In this document: in pieces, positions 13,461 through 25,499 of the stretch
How the letters are laid out: every line of letters starts with the position of its first letter
How positions within the stretch are numbered: the first letter of the stretch is position 1
DNA from: Stercorarius parasiticus
Taxonomy: Eukaryota > Chordata > Aves > Charadriiformes > Stercorariidae
NCBI GenBank assembly: GCA_013396915.1
Contig: VWZL01000901.1
Location: 186,001 to 250,000, forward strand
DNA length: 64,000 nucleotides
Reading direction: 5' to 3'
Translations under genes and position numbers: made by a program
The notes under the pieces: generated by a model
Database searches by the model: none
What the model saw: only the letters and a program-made list of their open reading frames with translations
Told to the model about the DNA's origin: nothing

Positions 13461-13547
13461 AGTGGCAAGTGCCTCTCCATGGCAGGGGAGTTGGAACTAG
13501 ATGATCTTTACGTTCCTTTCCAACTCTAACCATCCTAAGGTTCTAAG
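13461..13547 (+). mobile_element. CR1 LINE, 3' tail only (about 87 bp)
   Basis: A very short copy of the CR1 3' UTR: 'ccatggcaggggagttgg', then 'aactagatgatcttta' and a decayed 'tcctttccaactctaacc' end where the terminal ATTCTATG repeat has eroded to 'cctaaggttctaag'. It lies about 180 bp downstream of the larger copy, in the same orientation. It is more diverged than that copy, so it is probably a separate older insertion. Confidence 0.9.
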
Positions 13548-14984
13548 TGGGCAGTACGAAGCAAGCACTTCCCTTTCTGACTGGCTGCTGTCAGTGACAG
13601 CAGGGGAGAGCAGCCAGTGAAGTCGTGGGAAGTGGCTGGCTGATCTGCGGCTACCAGCATGCTGACATTCGGCAGGGAGGAAGCAAGTCTCTAATTAATA
13701 GGCCCTGGCGTAGGTTCAGATGTTGTCATGCCTGTGACTTGATAAGTTTAAAGGAAATATATATCTGAAAGGAAGATCTGTCCAGAATGATTGAGTTATA
13801 CTGCAGTTAAAAGCAGAACAGATGTATAAGCAGAAGTGGTGGTGTCACTGAGAATCAGTTACACATCCCATGGGAAAACCTTCATTTGTTGGATAAGGAC
13901 AATATGCTACACTGCACACATATCCTCCAATAAATGTAATCCATTTTTCCTGCTCTGAAAGCATGTGTGACAGCTGTTCTGGCCAGAAGCAAAATGACAT
14001 TTTATATCAAAAGGATTATTGATTTTTCTTCTTAACTGATTTTGGTGAAGCATTAAAAGGAAAGGTTAATGTACAATACAAATCTACAGAAATTGTCAGT
14101 CGGCCTTGGAAGTCGAAAGGTTTTGACATTTTCTACTAACTCTTCACATTTCCACACCCTTCTGCATTTTCTGGTTCTGCCAGAAGGAGAGGCTTCATAT
14201 CTGGCACATCAGAGAAAAGTTGGAAAAATCCTGAGAAAATCCTGCTCGGCGAAAATTCACAGACAAAAGAGGTGCAGTTGGTTAATTTCAGACATTCATA
14301 TAGGATAGCAATGAGTTGGAACAGGATGGATGCAGGTAGTTGAGTTTGTAAGCCAGAGTCCTCACTGCGTGACCAAAGGACCCACAGCACCTGCGGAGTG
14401 TGGTACTTTTGCTGTAGGACTTGGATTCTGCTTACAAGGAGGTGAGGGTCAGTTCCACACAATATCTGTGACCTGCTCCCTGAAGGACAGTGTCTCCTCC
14501 CACCCCCCATCTCCTGGGTGATGGTAGTCCCAGGCCATCTGCCTGTAACTAATGGGCCTTCACTCTAATCCCCTTCTCTTTGGACCCCGCTTCCCGAACT
14601 CAGGCAGCCCGTGTACCTCATCAGGGCTAACTTTATGTCTCTGTGCCCTGCATATGGTGTAGGACTTACACTGTCCAGCTGGGAGGATAAACACACTACA
14701 GATATGGCACAGGTGACTCTTAAAAGAAAGAAGAGATGGTACCTCATTAGCTTCTCAGAGAAATCTTACATGCGTGCTGTGGGTTCCTACCATGAACTGC
14801 TGAAAGGCATGTCACCGGGATATCTCAGCCATCAGCTTAATGCTCTACAGTTAAATTTTGAATGCTTGTGAAATGGTTCCCATGTCCTGTGGCAGAGAGT
14901 CAGCCAATGAACACTGTGAAGAAGTCCAATTTTCCTGCTCCCTTTGGAAAGAAGCCAAGACCACTGAAAGCAGTTTGTGGTTTC

Positions 14985-15010
14985 TTTTTTTTTTTTTTTC
15001 TTTAAAAAAA
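14985..15010. repeat. T15 tract followed by A7
   Basis: A run of 15 T, then 'c', 'ttt' and seven A. Homopolymer; could fold weakly on itself. No adjoining retrogene body was recognised. Confidence 0.8.
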
Positions 15011-17539
15011 ATGATACAGTGTTCACTGGAACGGGTAAAATTACTTGACAGTAGTCATATGGATCGGGAGAGATCAAGTCCCTGATCCAGAAGAACTGTA
15101 TTTATACAAAATGGAACACCTCTAGCAGGGGCTTCAGCAAGAACGCCACCACCAAATACATTATAGCCCTGTAATCAAGACACTTGTATGGGCTGTGGGA
15201 GAAGGAGGTTCATGTGACATGCGGACATGAGAAAAATGCATTTCTCTTACAGAAAACTTGCCTGTCACCATAGGAGTGTAACCTCACACAAAGTTTTGGT
15301 CTCAATAAAACATTTTTTAGATTAAAAAAAAAAAAACTTTTATAGGGAAATTCCTAAACAGCTCAATTTCCAATATTTATCTCCCAGGAATTCATTTACC
15401 AGGTGCACACAAGAACCAGCAACATTTCCTTTTTGGCCAGCTCCCCTCCCTTGTGCTGGCTGCACGCCACACAGGTGAGCCTCAGCTGCTGTTATCTAAG
15501 CTATGAAACACTTCAGTAAAAGAGAGAAAGATATAGAACGATACCCCTATCATCAATGAGCCCAAGTCTGATGTTTCAGCTGTTGGTATCAGCAAGGAAA
15601 ATGTAATGATGTTTTCAAGACTTTTACATTTATAGACTTTTGTTTAGCTACAAGAGCCTTTGCTGATGGGTAGCTTTGCAATAGTTATTATATTTATCAT
15701 GATGACACTTCCCTGTTCAGTTAGTAGTTTTTTGTATGATAAGACACACATTTTATCTATTTATTGATCAAAAAAGAGATTCTTAATGTAAATAAGGAAT
15801 GAGGAAGCCCATTGGCTTTTCTAGTTTGGTAGATGAGTTTAAGCCCAGCAGTGAATGAAATATGCAGCTGAAAGATGTATGTGATGGAGCTTCGATTCAA
15901 CCTTGAAGGCTATGGAAGCTGTGACTGATTCATACTTTTCACTGCTATGCTCTGTCTCAACTGTAAAAATATTCTACTCAAACCTGCTAGGAGATCTGTT
16001 TCTGCTGAATTGGCTGCTTTCCATCCCATCTTTAGTAGTAGATTTTCTGTTTTAAGTTTTGTCATCAACAAATTGATTTTACATGAGAAACTTGCCTTTG
16101 TCATCATGAATGATGTGTAATGGTCTCCAAAACTCAATTCCCAGTTTACTGCAGAGATACTTCTTGCTCAGAACATATTGCTGACCTCTGTGCAATTTCA
16201 CAGATGCTACTAGTTTTGTTTAAGAATCAGTCATTGTCATCAAGTCCAGATTAACAAAGATATTAAATCTAATGAACAGAAAAACATTCATCACGTAGCA
16301 TGTTCACATTCTGGATCACCAGCCCCACAAACTCTTTTACCTGTTTTTTTTCCTTTGGGTTTAGATTCGTTTAATAAGAATTTCAGTCATTAAGAGTTTT
16401 GGCAAGACTAATTTCTGTACTGAAATTAGAGGGGATTCTGTTATCCATCGTATTACTGAAGCATTTCACTCTCGTGCTTCTGCACATGGTATGTTTCACC
16501 AACCAACCCTCCGCACCATTTCTTTTTTCTTTTAATTAAGATTGAAGAGGTACCCTATCTCACACAGATAATCCCCTTGCAGCCTCTCCCAGTGACTTTG
16601 TGGTAGTTTCACTCTCGTCAGAAATATCACTGCTTTGCGTTTTTGACACAATATCATTTATGGTCCTTCATAGTGAACACCCCAAGGCCCTCCTGCTGAT
16701 ATTGAAATTTTTAGGCCCACCCAGAAGGGGAAGATGCAGATCTAGGCAGTCGGAAGCATACTCCCTGATTCATTGTCCTGAAGTGACACTACTTGTGTGA
16801 ACGTGCACAACTTCCCTGATCATTTTGGAGGGTGTTCACCACCTCTTTCTTTTCCCCTGTTTCTCTCGGTAGGCATGACACTTCTGCTTCAATACTAAAT
16901 ATAATCTAAACTCTTGTATGATAGGTACCATGTAAATACAAGTAGCACTGACAGCGATAGGCATAAAACTGATGTGATGGCATTCGGTTTTCATTCCAGC
17001 AACCCTCTCACGAAACCGAGGCATGTGAAAAAGGTTTCCATATTTGAAAAGACCATTAAATAATACAAATAGGCCCATTTGATTCAGATTTCACCAGTAG
17101 CCACCTCTCTGAGGGACTCTGCCTTCAGGTTTCATAGCAAGCACCCTGGCATACGACACAGGTGGGTATTAGTTTATATAGCAAGGGACCTCACTACTTG
17201 GGCAACAACTGAAGTTAGTGATCCCCATGATCTTTCGAGGGGTGAAGTTCAGTTTGAAACAGACCATATCATAAGACAGTCTACCTCTAGTTAGACATCA
17301 AATTAGCACAGATTTTTATTTCTTCCCTCCAATTTCAGAGGAACTCCTTGTGTACCTTAAGTCCTAAATTCAACCAGAGTCCAAAATTTGACGTAATAGA
17401 TTCCATCAAAGATGACAAAATGATAGGACAGCTGCTTTGGAAATAAAAGAAATAAAAGGATTTCATGTGAAGATTTTCTTAGCATTTTGAAGTCTGACAT
17501 TGTGAGCCTTGAATAGGGATTTCAGACCCAGGGGTGTAA

Positions 17540-17780
17540 GCACCTAAATAAAAACTGTGGTCTGATTTTCAAAGATGTTTTGTACTGAAATCCCTTACTA
17601 AAACCTAAAATGGCTAATACCTGCTCTTCCCATCAGAGTGAAGTATGGATGGCTCACACATGCTAATCAAGCCATATATCCATATTTGGTGGCCTCGGGG
17701 CCAGCTTGGGGCTGAATTTTAGAAACAGCAATCGGGCTTCAGTTGCCTAAAAGCACCTCAGCCTGCTTAAAATACCTAAG
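17540..17780. repeat. Possible ancient unnamed dispersed repeat
   Basis: The phrases 'aagcacctaaataaaa', 'ggtctgattttcaaagatg' and, later, 'ttgcctaaaagcacct' resemble a very old repeat often met in turtle and crocodile DNA ('ggcacctaaata ... ctgattttcaaagg'). The match is from recall and short, so family and strand are left open. Confidence 0.3.
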
Positions 17781-17792
17781 ACATATATATAT

Positions 17793-18233
17793 ATGGACAA
17801 GGAGATCATTCCTTTGTACTTGGCAATGGTAAGGCTGCACTTCAAATACTGTGTTCAATTTTGGGCCCCTCACTACAAGAAAGATATTGAGGTGCTGGAG
17901 TGTGTCCAGACAAGGGCAACAAAGCTGGTGAAGAGTCTACAGCACAAGTCTTATGAGGAGCACCTGAGGGAACTGGGGTTGTTTAGCCTGGAGAAAAGGG
18001 GGCTGAGGGGAGACCTTATCGCTCTCTACAGTTACGTGAAAGGAGGTTGTAGTGAGGTGGGAGTCGGGCTCTTTTCCCAGGTAACAAGTGATGGGATGAG
18101 AGGAAATGACCTCAAGTTGCACGAGGGGAGGACTAGATTGTATACAAGGAAATATTTTTTCACTGAAAGGGTTATTAAGCATTGGAACAGGCTGCCCAGG
18201 GAAATGCCCTGGGGGTATTTAAAAGATGTGTAG
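17793..18233 (+). pseudogene. CR1 ORF2 C-terminal remnant, frameshifted near end
   Basis: The frame reads the usual CR1 tail: '[19 protein letters not shown]', '[18 protein letters not shown]', '[15 protein letters not shown]', then 'HWNRLPRE'. After PRE the DNA is shorter than the related CR1 tail (the equivalent of the VVESPS-type block is missing), the frame shifts and ends at a premature TAG (18231-18233). The intended ORF2 end lay about 20 codons further on. The first few codons lie in flanking TA-rich DNA. No catalytic domain is present. Confidence 0.9.
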
Positions 18234-18344
18234 ATGTGGCACTTAGGGACATGGTTTAGGGGTGGACTTGGCAGTGTTAGGTTAACAGTTGGACTCAATG
18301 ATCTTAAGGGTCTTTTCCAACATAAATTATTCTATGATTCTATG
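17799..18344 (+). mobile_element. CR1 LINE, second 3'-end type, 5'-truncated
   Basis: The copy starts in ORF2 ('aaggagatcattcctttgta') and continues through a 3' UTR with 'ggtggacttggcagtg', 'ttggactcaatgatctt' and 'ggtcttttccaacataaa' to the terminal ATTCTATG tandem at 18329-18344. This 3' UTR differs clearly from the copies at 12543 and 22141, so it belongs to another CR1 subfamily. A short TA run (17783-17794) sits just 5' of the truncation point. It is inactive. Confidence 0.95.
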
Positions 18345-18363
18345 GTCTTGGTGGAGATGATAC

Positions 18364-18396
18364 AGGAAACCTAAAGGAAACCTAAAGGAAACCTAT
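18364..18396. repeat. 11-bp tandem repeat, three copies
   Basis: The unit 'aggaaacctaa' is repeated three times head to tail; the last base of the last copy differs. It lies 20 bp downstream of the CR1 tip. Confidence 0.9.
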
Positions 18397-19644
18397 GGTC
18401 TTCTGGAGTCGTACAAGCCAGACAGATGAGATACCACTTCATGTGTCTCAAAAGGCAACAGCTACATAACATGTGGGTGACTGAAACACAGCATGTCAGT
18501 ACCACTTCTGCTGTTGGATGTGAGCTGTTTCCATCATCTTGTTCCCTTGGAACAAAGAAGGGAGGTCTCCCTCCTTCCATCTGCCCTGCCATCCAGGAGA
18601 AAACCTGGGATTTTATAGAAATAACTCCCTGTCCAGAAGGTGTATACACCCAATAAATAGTGCCCAATACACTTGCCTGTGTGTTCCTACAGACACATGA
18701 GCATTCGATTCTCCATTGTTTAGTGCCCCATCAGAGGAAGGGAAATGTCAGATAGAGAGGACAGTTGAAGTGGCCAAAAATGTGCAGTAACTGCATTTCC
18801 TCCTCTTTCCTATCCATACATGTAAACATTTTTCCATTCAAAATAAAAATATACAAACCAATAGTAGCCACATTCTTTTTCAAGATGAGAAAATTCATTT
18901 AGAACAAGTCTAAACAACCAAAACTTAACATACTGCTTGAAATAATCTTTAAGAAACCCTGACATGACCAGGGACCACAAAGGATTCAGACAGTGCTAGA
19001 GTCCTGCAGTCAGTCCAAAATGGGTCTCCACTTGTAGGACCAGACAGTAAACATTGGAGTTTTTGTTTCTGAGACGGTAGTTAACCACATACTGAGGACA
19101 CTGTTTCAGCAACTAAACCCTACGAAGTCCCTGCTTCCCCATGGTATAAGTGAGCTTTTGTCATGCCTCTTCCTGCATGAAATCTTTCAGTAAACCCACC
19201 TGATCTTAAAGAAGTCTTTCCCATCCCCCCCCCGCCTTTTTTTTTTTAAGAAGATGGAACTGACGATTAGATTCATGCAGCTAGTGACAGCCAATCACTC
19301 TGTTGCTCTGATGCCTTTAGAAATGGTAAACAAATGTGTTTCCAGTGCTAAAAATAGAAACCCTAAATAAGTAAAAATCTCTCCACCAGAGCATCTGTCC
19401 TAGTCCATGACTTACACCTCTTTCATGCAGGCAGTTTTTCTAAACAATGACCCAAGTGTCCTTGTTTTATAGGAAGCTCTCTCGTCAGGAACTCCCTCCT
19501 GCAAATCCAGACATGCAGAAGTTCAGCACAGGAAGTCAGACTGTCATGGCTCCAGGCATTGTTAATCATTTTTAAATGATCATTAAAAAGCAGCAGCAGT
19601 GAAAGGATGCAGCTCTGGTGAGGTCAGATAACAAAAATGCCTTT

Positions 19645-19663
19645 GGGGCGGGGAAGGGGGGGG
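19645..19663 (+). other. G-quadruplex-forming motif
   Basis: Runs of 4, 4 and 8 G separated by C and AA. The run of 8 can supply two tracts, which satisfies the G3+ N1-7 rule on the plus strand. Confidence 0.75.
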
Positions 19664-19779
19664 TAAAACAAAAACACATTTTGCAGACTGAGTTTTAAAA
19701 CACTCTATTCAATGTCTTGGAGCTTAGGACAGGAAAAGAAAAATACAGTACTGGGCTGACAGTTTCTGAGGCAATTCCT

Positions 19780-19945
19780 ACCCTGCTTCCTGTGGCCCCC
19801 CGTTCCCAACAGACAGACCCACGATCCCTGTGTCTCTCTTTGTGCAACCACAGAGACTTTGCTGTACCCAATGCTGCCTTGGGTCTCCAAGACCTGGCAA
19901 TGCTCAAAGTGCTGTACATTGCAATAATACTGCTCACTCCATAGT
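19780..19945 (+). mobile_element. Possible MIR-type SINE fragment
   Basis: Read as reverse complement it gives 'cagtattattgcaatgtacagca', then a diverged equivalent of the 'cctagaggccccaa ... ctgtacaaaca' block and 'caaagagagacac', the order seen in MIR1_Amn copies. By the convention that 'gacCTTGGgcaagt' is sense, this places the element on the plus strand. Divergence is high and the diagnostic 'cttgggcaag' box is not visible, so this is a weak call. Confidence 0.35.
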
Positions 19946-21246
19946 TTCTGGGTGCTGTGCCCTGCCTTGAAAAATTTTAAAACCTTTGACTTAATAAAGC
20001 CTTTGTGTTTTAAACCTTTAAAATTCAGATCCAATTTAAGTCTTGTCATGGAGATCAATTTTTGTAGTCTATGTGTGCTGTACCTATGCTTTGCCACAAT
20101 TAATTATGTCCATCCATGACTTTGGTGTCATTTGTGCCATCAACTAATGCTGACATAAATGTCGTTAACCCTATTGTTATGAGAAACGAGCAGCACAAAG
20201 TATTTCTTCTCCCCTTCTGAACCTCTCCTATACACTACCATATGGTTTCTGTACCAGGGGCACTCCGCCATCTGGACTGTGGAGCCTAATGCCCCGAGGA
20301 AGACGTTGACATAAACCAATTTATGTTAAGACCCAGACCCCAGACATACGGTATCAGTGTGGCCATAAGGCTGGCCTCAGCAGATGAGGATGGATTACCA
20401 AGTCCCCAGTAGCTTTCCCATTTCCTCCCTCCATCGGTGGTCTGGGTTCTCGGCTGTGGCAGGCATGTCCATGCGACCCCCCAGACCCCAGCACAGTTAA
20501 AGTTGCCTGCCCTGCCAGCAGGCTCCTGCTGCAGTCCCTGGCAGGCAGGAAAAGCTCTGATCACCCACCCTGAAGCCACCCAGCACATCCTCACGGCACT
20601 GCCTCAGCCAGGCAAGAGTGGTCTTGAAGGAGGTAATACCCCCTTTCTTTCTGTGAACTCCCCCAGTATAAACCTGTAGTGTCTCAGACCCAGTTGTGTT
20701 CCTGCCTTCCACTCCCCAGGTCTTGATCCCCACCACGCCTCCAGGGACTGAGCCTTACATCACCTCCTTCCCCCATCTGCCTGACAAATAACCTCCATTC
20801 CCATCAGGAGGAGAGGATGGATTTGGATGAAACCTTTTCACCATATAGAAAGGCTGGACCTTTGCCTCCAGACCATTTTTGAAAGTGCCCAAGGTGCAAA
20901 TGCTGCCTATTGCCAGTGTACAGAGAAAACATTGATAACCTCTGGTGACATCTCCAGCATGCGCTCCCTGGGCTAGCATCTCAGGGTTGCTCTGTGACCC
21001 AGGTCTCTCCTCCTCAGGGTTGCCACCCCTGCCCGTACAGGTGAAGCTTACAGCCCAATGCCAGCCAGCAAAACCTTGCACCCACTGCCAGGAGACCACA
21101 GTGAAGCTTTCAGTAACAAATAAGTGTATTTTAAGAAAAGCTGAGAAAAACTAATGGCTGATGACTTTACAAAAGACCCAACAAATATTTGCTTATTAGT
21201 CTGCACTGAACTTCACAATTCGGTCTTGCACCTTTTTATTTCGTGC

Positions 21247-21284
21247 TTTTTTTTTTTTCTTTTTTTTTTCTTTTTTTTTTCTTT
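21247..21284. repeat. T-rich simple repeat
   Basis: Three T tracts (12, 10 and 10) separated by single C residues. Confidence 0.9.
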
Positions 21285-22140
21285 GCTGCTTGCTTCCTTG
21301 CAAAGCATTGAACCAGGCTGCTTGGCAACTAATTCACAGCTGTAGTTGCTAAGGAACCACCAAAGAAAGTAGAATAGTCTCCAGTAACCTGTTTCATTGT
21401 CAGAGATGTTTATTTTGCATAGAGGCAATAACTGTACACAAAGGGGTTTATTGAACTTGGACGAACAAGTAAATTATGCAGAATTATTTTTCCTTCCAAT
21501 AGCTTTCTCTGCTGTCACAAAGCTGCACACAAAGATTTGAGCTTTTCCTCAGGGAACGGGATTTATTTATTCAAACTTGTGCACTGCATCCAGGGCCAGA
21601 CTGGAGGATGTCAGCTCACAGGCTGCACTCCAGTTTCCCCAAGGAGACGTGCATGGTGGGCATCCATGTCCTCTGTCCTTTCTCTCCAAGCGTGCTCACC
21701 TGCCAGCCACAACACCAGCCCCTGCCCTGCCCCAGACCTGACAGCCAGGGAGGTCACAACAGCCTGCTGACAAACATGAGCCCAAAATAGCTCTGCTGCC
21801 GGCAGCAGGGTCATTCCGTGGAGCTCATTTTTCCCTCTGCAGCTGCTGACAGCCACACCTGGGCATCAGGGGAGGGTGGGCTGCACTTGTGAGGCAGACA
21901 GCAGAGCCTCCCCAGCCTGTCCTGCCCTGCAGCCATGCTGCCCACAGGGTCCCCTCAGCCCTCGGGCTCTGCTGAGCTGCAAGTCACCTCCACGCACCTC
22001 TGCTGGCTAGGGCTGCCAGAGCAGCACTGGAACAAACCTCTTCCAAGCACTCTGCCTTCAGGGAGGAGAAAATGCTTGTCAGCCACTTAGCCCAGACAAG
22101 GAGCCCAACTATCTCTACATTTTTCCTTGGAACCCAGTTA

Positions 22141-22660
22141 CAGAGAATCACAGAGTCACAGAATGGTAGGGTTGGAAGGGACCTCTGGAGATCATCTAGT
22201 CCAACCCCCCCGCCAAAGCAGGGTCACCTAGCGCAGGTAGCACAGGAATGCATCCAGGCAGGTTTTGAATGTCTCCAGAGACGGAGACTCCACCACCTCT
22301 CTGGGCAGCCTGTTCCAGTGCTTGGCCGCCCTCCAAGTAAAGAAGTTCCTCCTCATGTTTGGGTGGAACTTCCTATGCTCAAGTTTGTGCCTGTTACCTC
22401 GTGTCCTGTCGCTGGGCACCACTGAAAAGAGCCTGGTCCCATCCTCCTGACACCCACCCTTTAAGTATTTATAAGTGTTGATAAGGTCCCCCCTCAGTCG
22501 TCTTTTTTCCAGACTGAAGAGACCCAAATCCCTCAGCCTTTCCTCATAAGAGAGGTGTTCCAGTCCCCCAATCATCTTTGTAGCCCTTTGCTGTACCCTG
22601 TCCTCCTTGAACTGGGGAGCCCAGAACTGGACACAGTTCCTCCAATGGTCTTGCTCCAAC
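22141..22660 (-). mobile_element. CR1 LINE, third 3'-end type, minus strand
   Basis: The plus strand shows the reverse complement of a CR1 3' end: 'atcacagagtcacagaatgg', 'ttggaagggacctctggag', 'atcatctagtccaacccccc', then ORF2 sequence up to about 22640-22660, where similarity stops (5' truncation). The tail wording is shared with the gap-bearing copy at 30945, so the two are the same subfamily. The terminal octamer is diverged, suggesting some age. Confidence 0.95.
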
Positions 22661-22674
22661 ACTTTTTCCCTCAC
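22228..22674 (-). pseudogene. CR1 ORF2 C-terminal remnant with in-frame deletion
   Basis: The minus-strand frame reads '[20 protein letters not shown]', '[19 protein letters not shown]', '[14 protein letters not shown]', '[18 protein letters not shown]' and a C-terminal 'FLCYLR' before the stop. Compared with the 12.6 kb copy, where KKD is followed by [13 protein letters not shown], this one runs KED straight into RVQQRATK: five residues (15 bp) are missing and the frame is kept. The first dozen or so residues are flanking DNA. No RT catalytic core remains. Confidence 0.9.
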
Positions 22675-24131
22675 CCAGAACCTTGTCTGTTGGTGAAATT
22701 TCTGACATTTCTACAAATGTTGTTTGTACGGCAATAGACAAAACAGCAAGGGATGAGCTGTTCAAGGATTACAGTAACTAGGGATTTGGAGATAAAGAAG
22801 AAAAATAAATGCAAGAGGTAGTAAGGACTACTGCAGTCCTCCTCAGACATCCCAGGTAACACTGCCCATACCACATCATCCAGTAACTCGCTGTGCCCTA
22901 ACACTGGCAGCTGACATAAGCACACGTTTCCAGACTTTTGTGTGCAGAGTTCCGGAGATCCGTGGACTGCTTCTAAGAGGTCTTAGAAAGTTAAATGATA
23001 AAAGCAAACCTATCATCAGTAAGCGTAAATTCTTCACTACATCTCCACTGGTAAAGTGTTCAGGGATCTGCAGACCAAAAACATGTTGAAAGCCAGAAAC
23101 CCAAAGTCCTCCTTTGTGGAGTCTCTCAGATCTCCAATCCAAGTTGTGAAGTAGTGAAGAACTCCTCAATCTATTGATGCACCACCCTAGTAAGTCCTTT
23201 CACTTCTTTTGTTTGTTTTTTTAAAAAAGCAAGTCTTAAGATGACAAAAGGCAAAAAGTTACCAACCACGAAATCTAGCACTGACCACTATACTGATTAG
23301 TTCTAAAATGAAAATTGCAGAAATTTCCTGTGCAGGATGAATTTAAGTTCCACAGACAGTCACAATATGGCACGTGGCAGTACACAACACCAAATAAAAC
23401 CAGCATATTCTTCAGTGAACAGCAAAACTAACAGAAGTTGGGTTTCCTACAGATTCATGTTCTTTTCTGCCTTCCCAATGCAGTAACCTCAGTTATCCTA
23501 TTCCTTCATGTCACCTATGTGCCGTGGCCAGTGGCCTCCTACCTGCATGAGGACTGGCTGACTGCTACCAAACAGGTTGTCAAATGACTGAGTTATGCCT
23601 GCCTTTTTCTCTGAGGCACTAATTCAGGTCTCTTCCCTCTCTCCAGCTATTGATTTTCAAAAAACCCACTGGGACATGTTTCATGTTAAGATTTCTATCA
23701 TCTCCTTCAAACTCAGTTAAATTTGGCCAGCAGGTTGCAGAGTTAACAGGGGAGAGGGAACAGATAGACAACTGGAGAACAGACTGTGTTACCACAGAAA
23801 CCTCAGTTCCTTAGGAAACCTGGCTAACAGTTGACATACAAGCATTACAGTTACCAAAAACAAACAAAGCTCTTGGAAAATTCGGCAATCCACAGTTAAA
23901 ACTTAAAGGAGAAATGATAAACCAAACGTATTGTACAATATTTACAGCAATTCTGATGTAGGCACCAGTACAGGAATTTCTAGAAAAGGGCTCCTGGACA
24001 ACCTGTTTGAGGTACTTTGAGTCAGCAGGAAAGCTGTCATTGTAGGCTTAATGGAGAGAACTGTGCACTTACATTTAAAGACTCATGAGAGACACACCAT
24101 CTCACGGTGTGTTTTGTGGGGCTGGGTTTTT

Positions 24132-24200
24132 ATTATCCTAGTGAGCAATGCTAGATTCTTCCCACCAGCACAAGATCACAATGTCAATGTGGTACAGCTA
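24132..24200 (+). repeat. Diverged direct-repeat pair, copy 1
   Basis: It shares an identical 18-base core ('gagcaatgctagattctt', from 24142) with 25500-25575 in the same orientation. Flanking similarity extends left ('tttattatcctagt' against 'tttatcactctgga') and right (both copies read 'atgtcaa' after a 3-base length difference). It matches no repeat family I know. Confidence 0.6.
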
Positions 24201-24567
24201 CTCAGGTGCTAGCATGGGAATTAAATTCACAGCTATGTAGCCACAAATTGAACTACTACCATATAGACTCCTCACAGATGACGTTCAACAAAACACGGTG
24301 CCATCAATTTCTCTTCTCCATCCTTTTCTTCTCCCCAGGAGATCCCTAACTGGGGATGTCTGTGTTATACTACCTTATGTTACAGTGTCTGGAGGCTGAT
24401 CTAACTTTTTCAACATACTGCAAAATCCAGCTGAAAACCAGTCCTAAGTAATTTTCTTAATTTACCATTGATTAATGAGCAATCCAGCTGTTGCAAAATT
24501 TTCCCAATAGAGCAGTTTGTTAGGTCAAGGAGAGGGGAAAAAAATGCCACCACTTCAGTTAGAGATG

Positions 24568-24589
24568 TTTTGTAGAAGCTTCTACAAAA
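24568..24589. other. 22-bp perfect palindrome
   Basis: An uninterrupted inverted repeat centred on the HindIII-like AAGCTT, with arms ttttgtagaag. The centre reads agaagcttct, which fits one paired unit of a heat-shock-element pattern (GAAnnTTC). That may be coincidence. Confidence 0.85.
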
Positions 24590-25499
24590 TAAGTGTTACA
24601 AACACTATATTCTCCATGTCCAAGTTGTGAAACAATGGCTTGTGTTATATTCCCATGGTAATTTTCTTTAAAAAAGAGAGAGGTCTGTAATTCTCTTCTC
24701 TGTTTTCAAAGCATGATCTCACTTTCCAGTTCTAGTTAGGGACAGAAGCAGCCAAAAACTGTAAGGACAAGAACAAGAAGGGCATCTGAGCACTCTTTTC
24801 AAGAGTCCATGGAAGACTTTTCACACAAGTCTACGCAATAACCTGGTGTAATGGTCCAAAGCAAAACTCTAACCACTGTCATGTGTCAAGATGTGTAAGA
24901 AGAGGTTCCAAAAAGAATCAAATAAAACGTGTGGATCACATCATCAGAACATACCATTATTATCCCCTTGGTCTGCTTGGAATATTAGTACTTTAGGAAC
25001 TTTATACAGCATTTTAATGAAACCATTGCATTTGTTACCGCTGGTATAGTTATGTGCTAAAAAAATCATTTTTGGTTTAAAATTATGTAAAAAGGATATT
25101 ATTCTTGGTTAGCTAAAAAAAAATTAGAACAATAATAAATTACTTTTTAAAATTCTGGAGAATCAAAACCCATTTGAAACATGCTGAATTTCAAATATGC
25201 TGGAAGGTTTCAAAAAAATCCTCTATAAGTCAGGATGTATACATATTCACATATTCCAAAAGTTTGCAAGTTGTTCCTACGAGATTTGTGGCTAACTTGT
25301 GTTGGTTTATTCACAAGCTTTTCTGGAGAATTTAGGAAATTAAAACAACAAGGCTTTGATCTAAAATCTAATTTCCTGTTCCTCCTGGAATTATTTCTTG
25401 TACTTTATCCCCCAGTTTGAACATACAGGGAGAAAAATTTTGGCCAGATACCAAGCAGGATCTTCATCATGTACTTACATATGTCAGTTCTGATTCTAC

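Larger units (their letters stand above)
13548..17798. other. Unique non-coding stretch with A/T tracts
   Basis: No exon recognised. It holds a T15 tract followed by A7 (14985-15010), an A-tract (15323-15336) and, near 17540-17780, phrases such as 'gcacctaaataaaa' and 'ctgattttcaaagatg' that resemble an old dispersed reptile/bird repeat I cannot name. Frames of up to 124 codons here have no recognisable motif. Confidence 0.55.
18345..22140. other. Non-coding stretch, GC-rich from about 19.7 kb
   Basis: No exon recognised. It contains a short 11-bp tandem (18364-18396), a C9 tract followed by T11 (19225-19247), a G4 motif (19645-19663), a possible MIR fragment (19780-19945), a T-rich simple repeat (21247-21284) and two GC-richer parts (about 20.2-21.1 and 21.6-22.1 kb). 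Open frames in the GC-rich parts occur on both strands and have no family motifs, as expected when stop codons are rarer. Confidence 0.55.
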
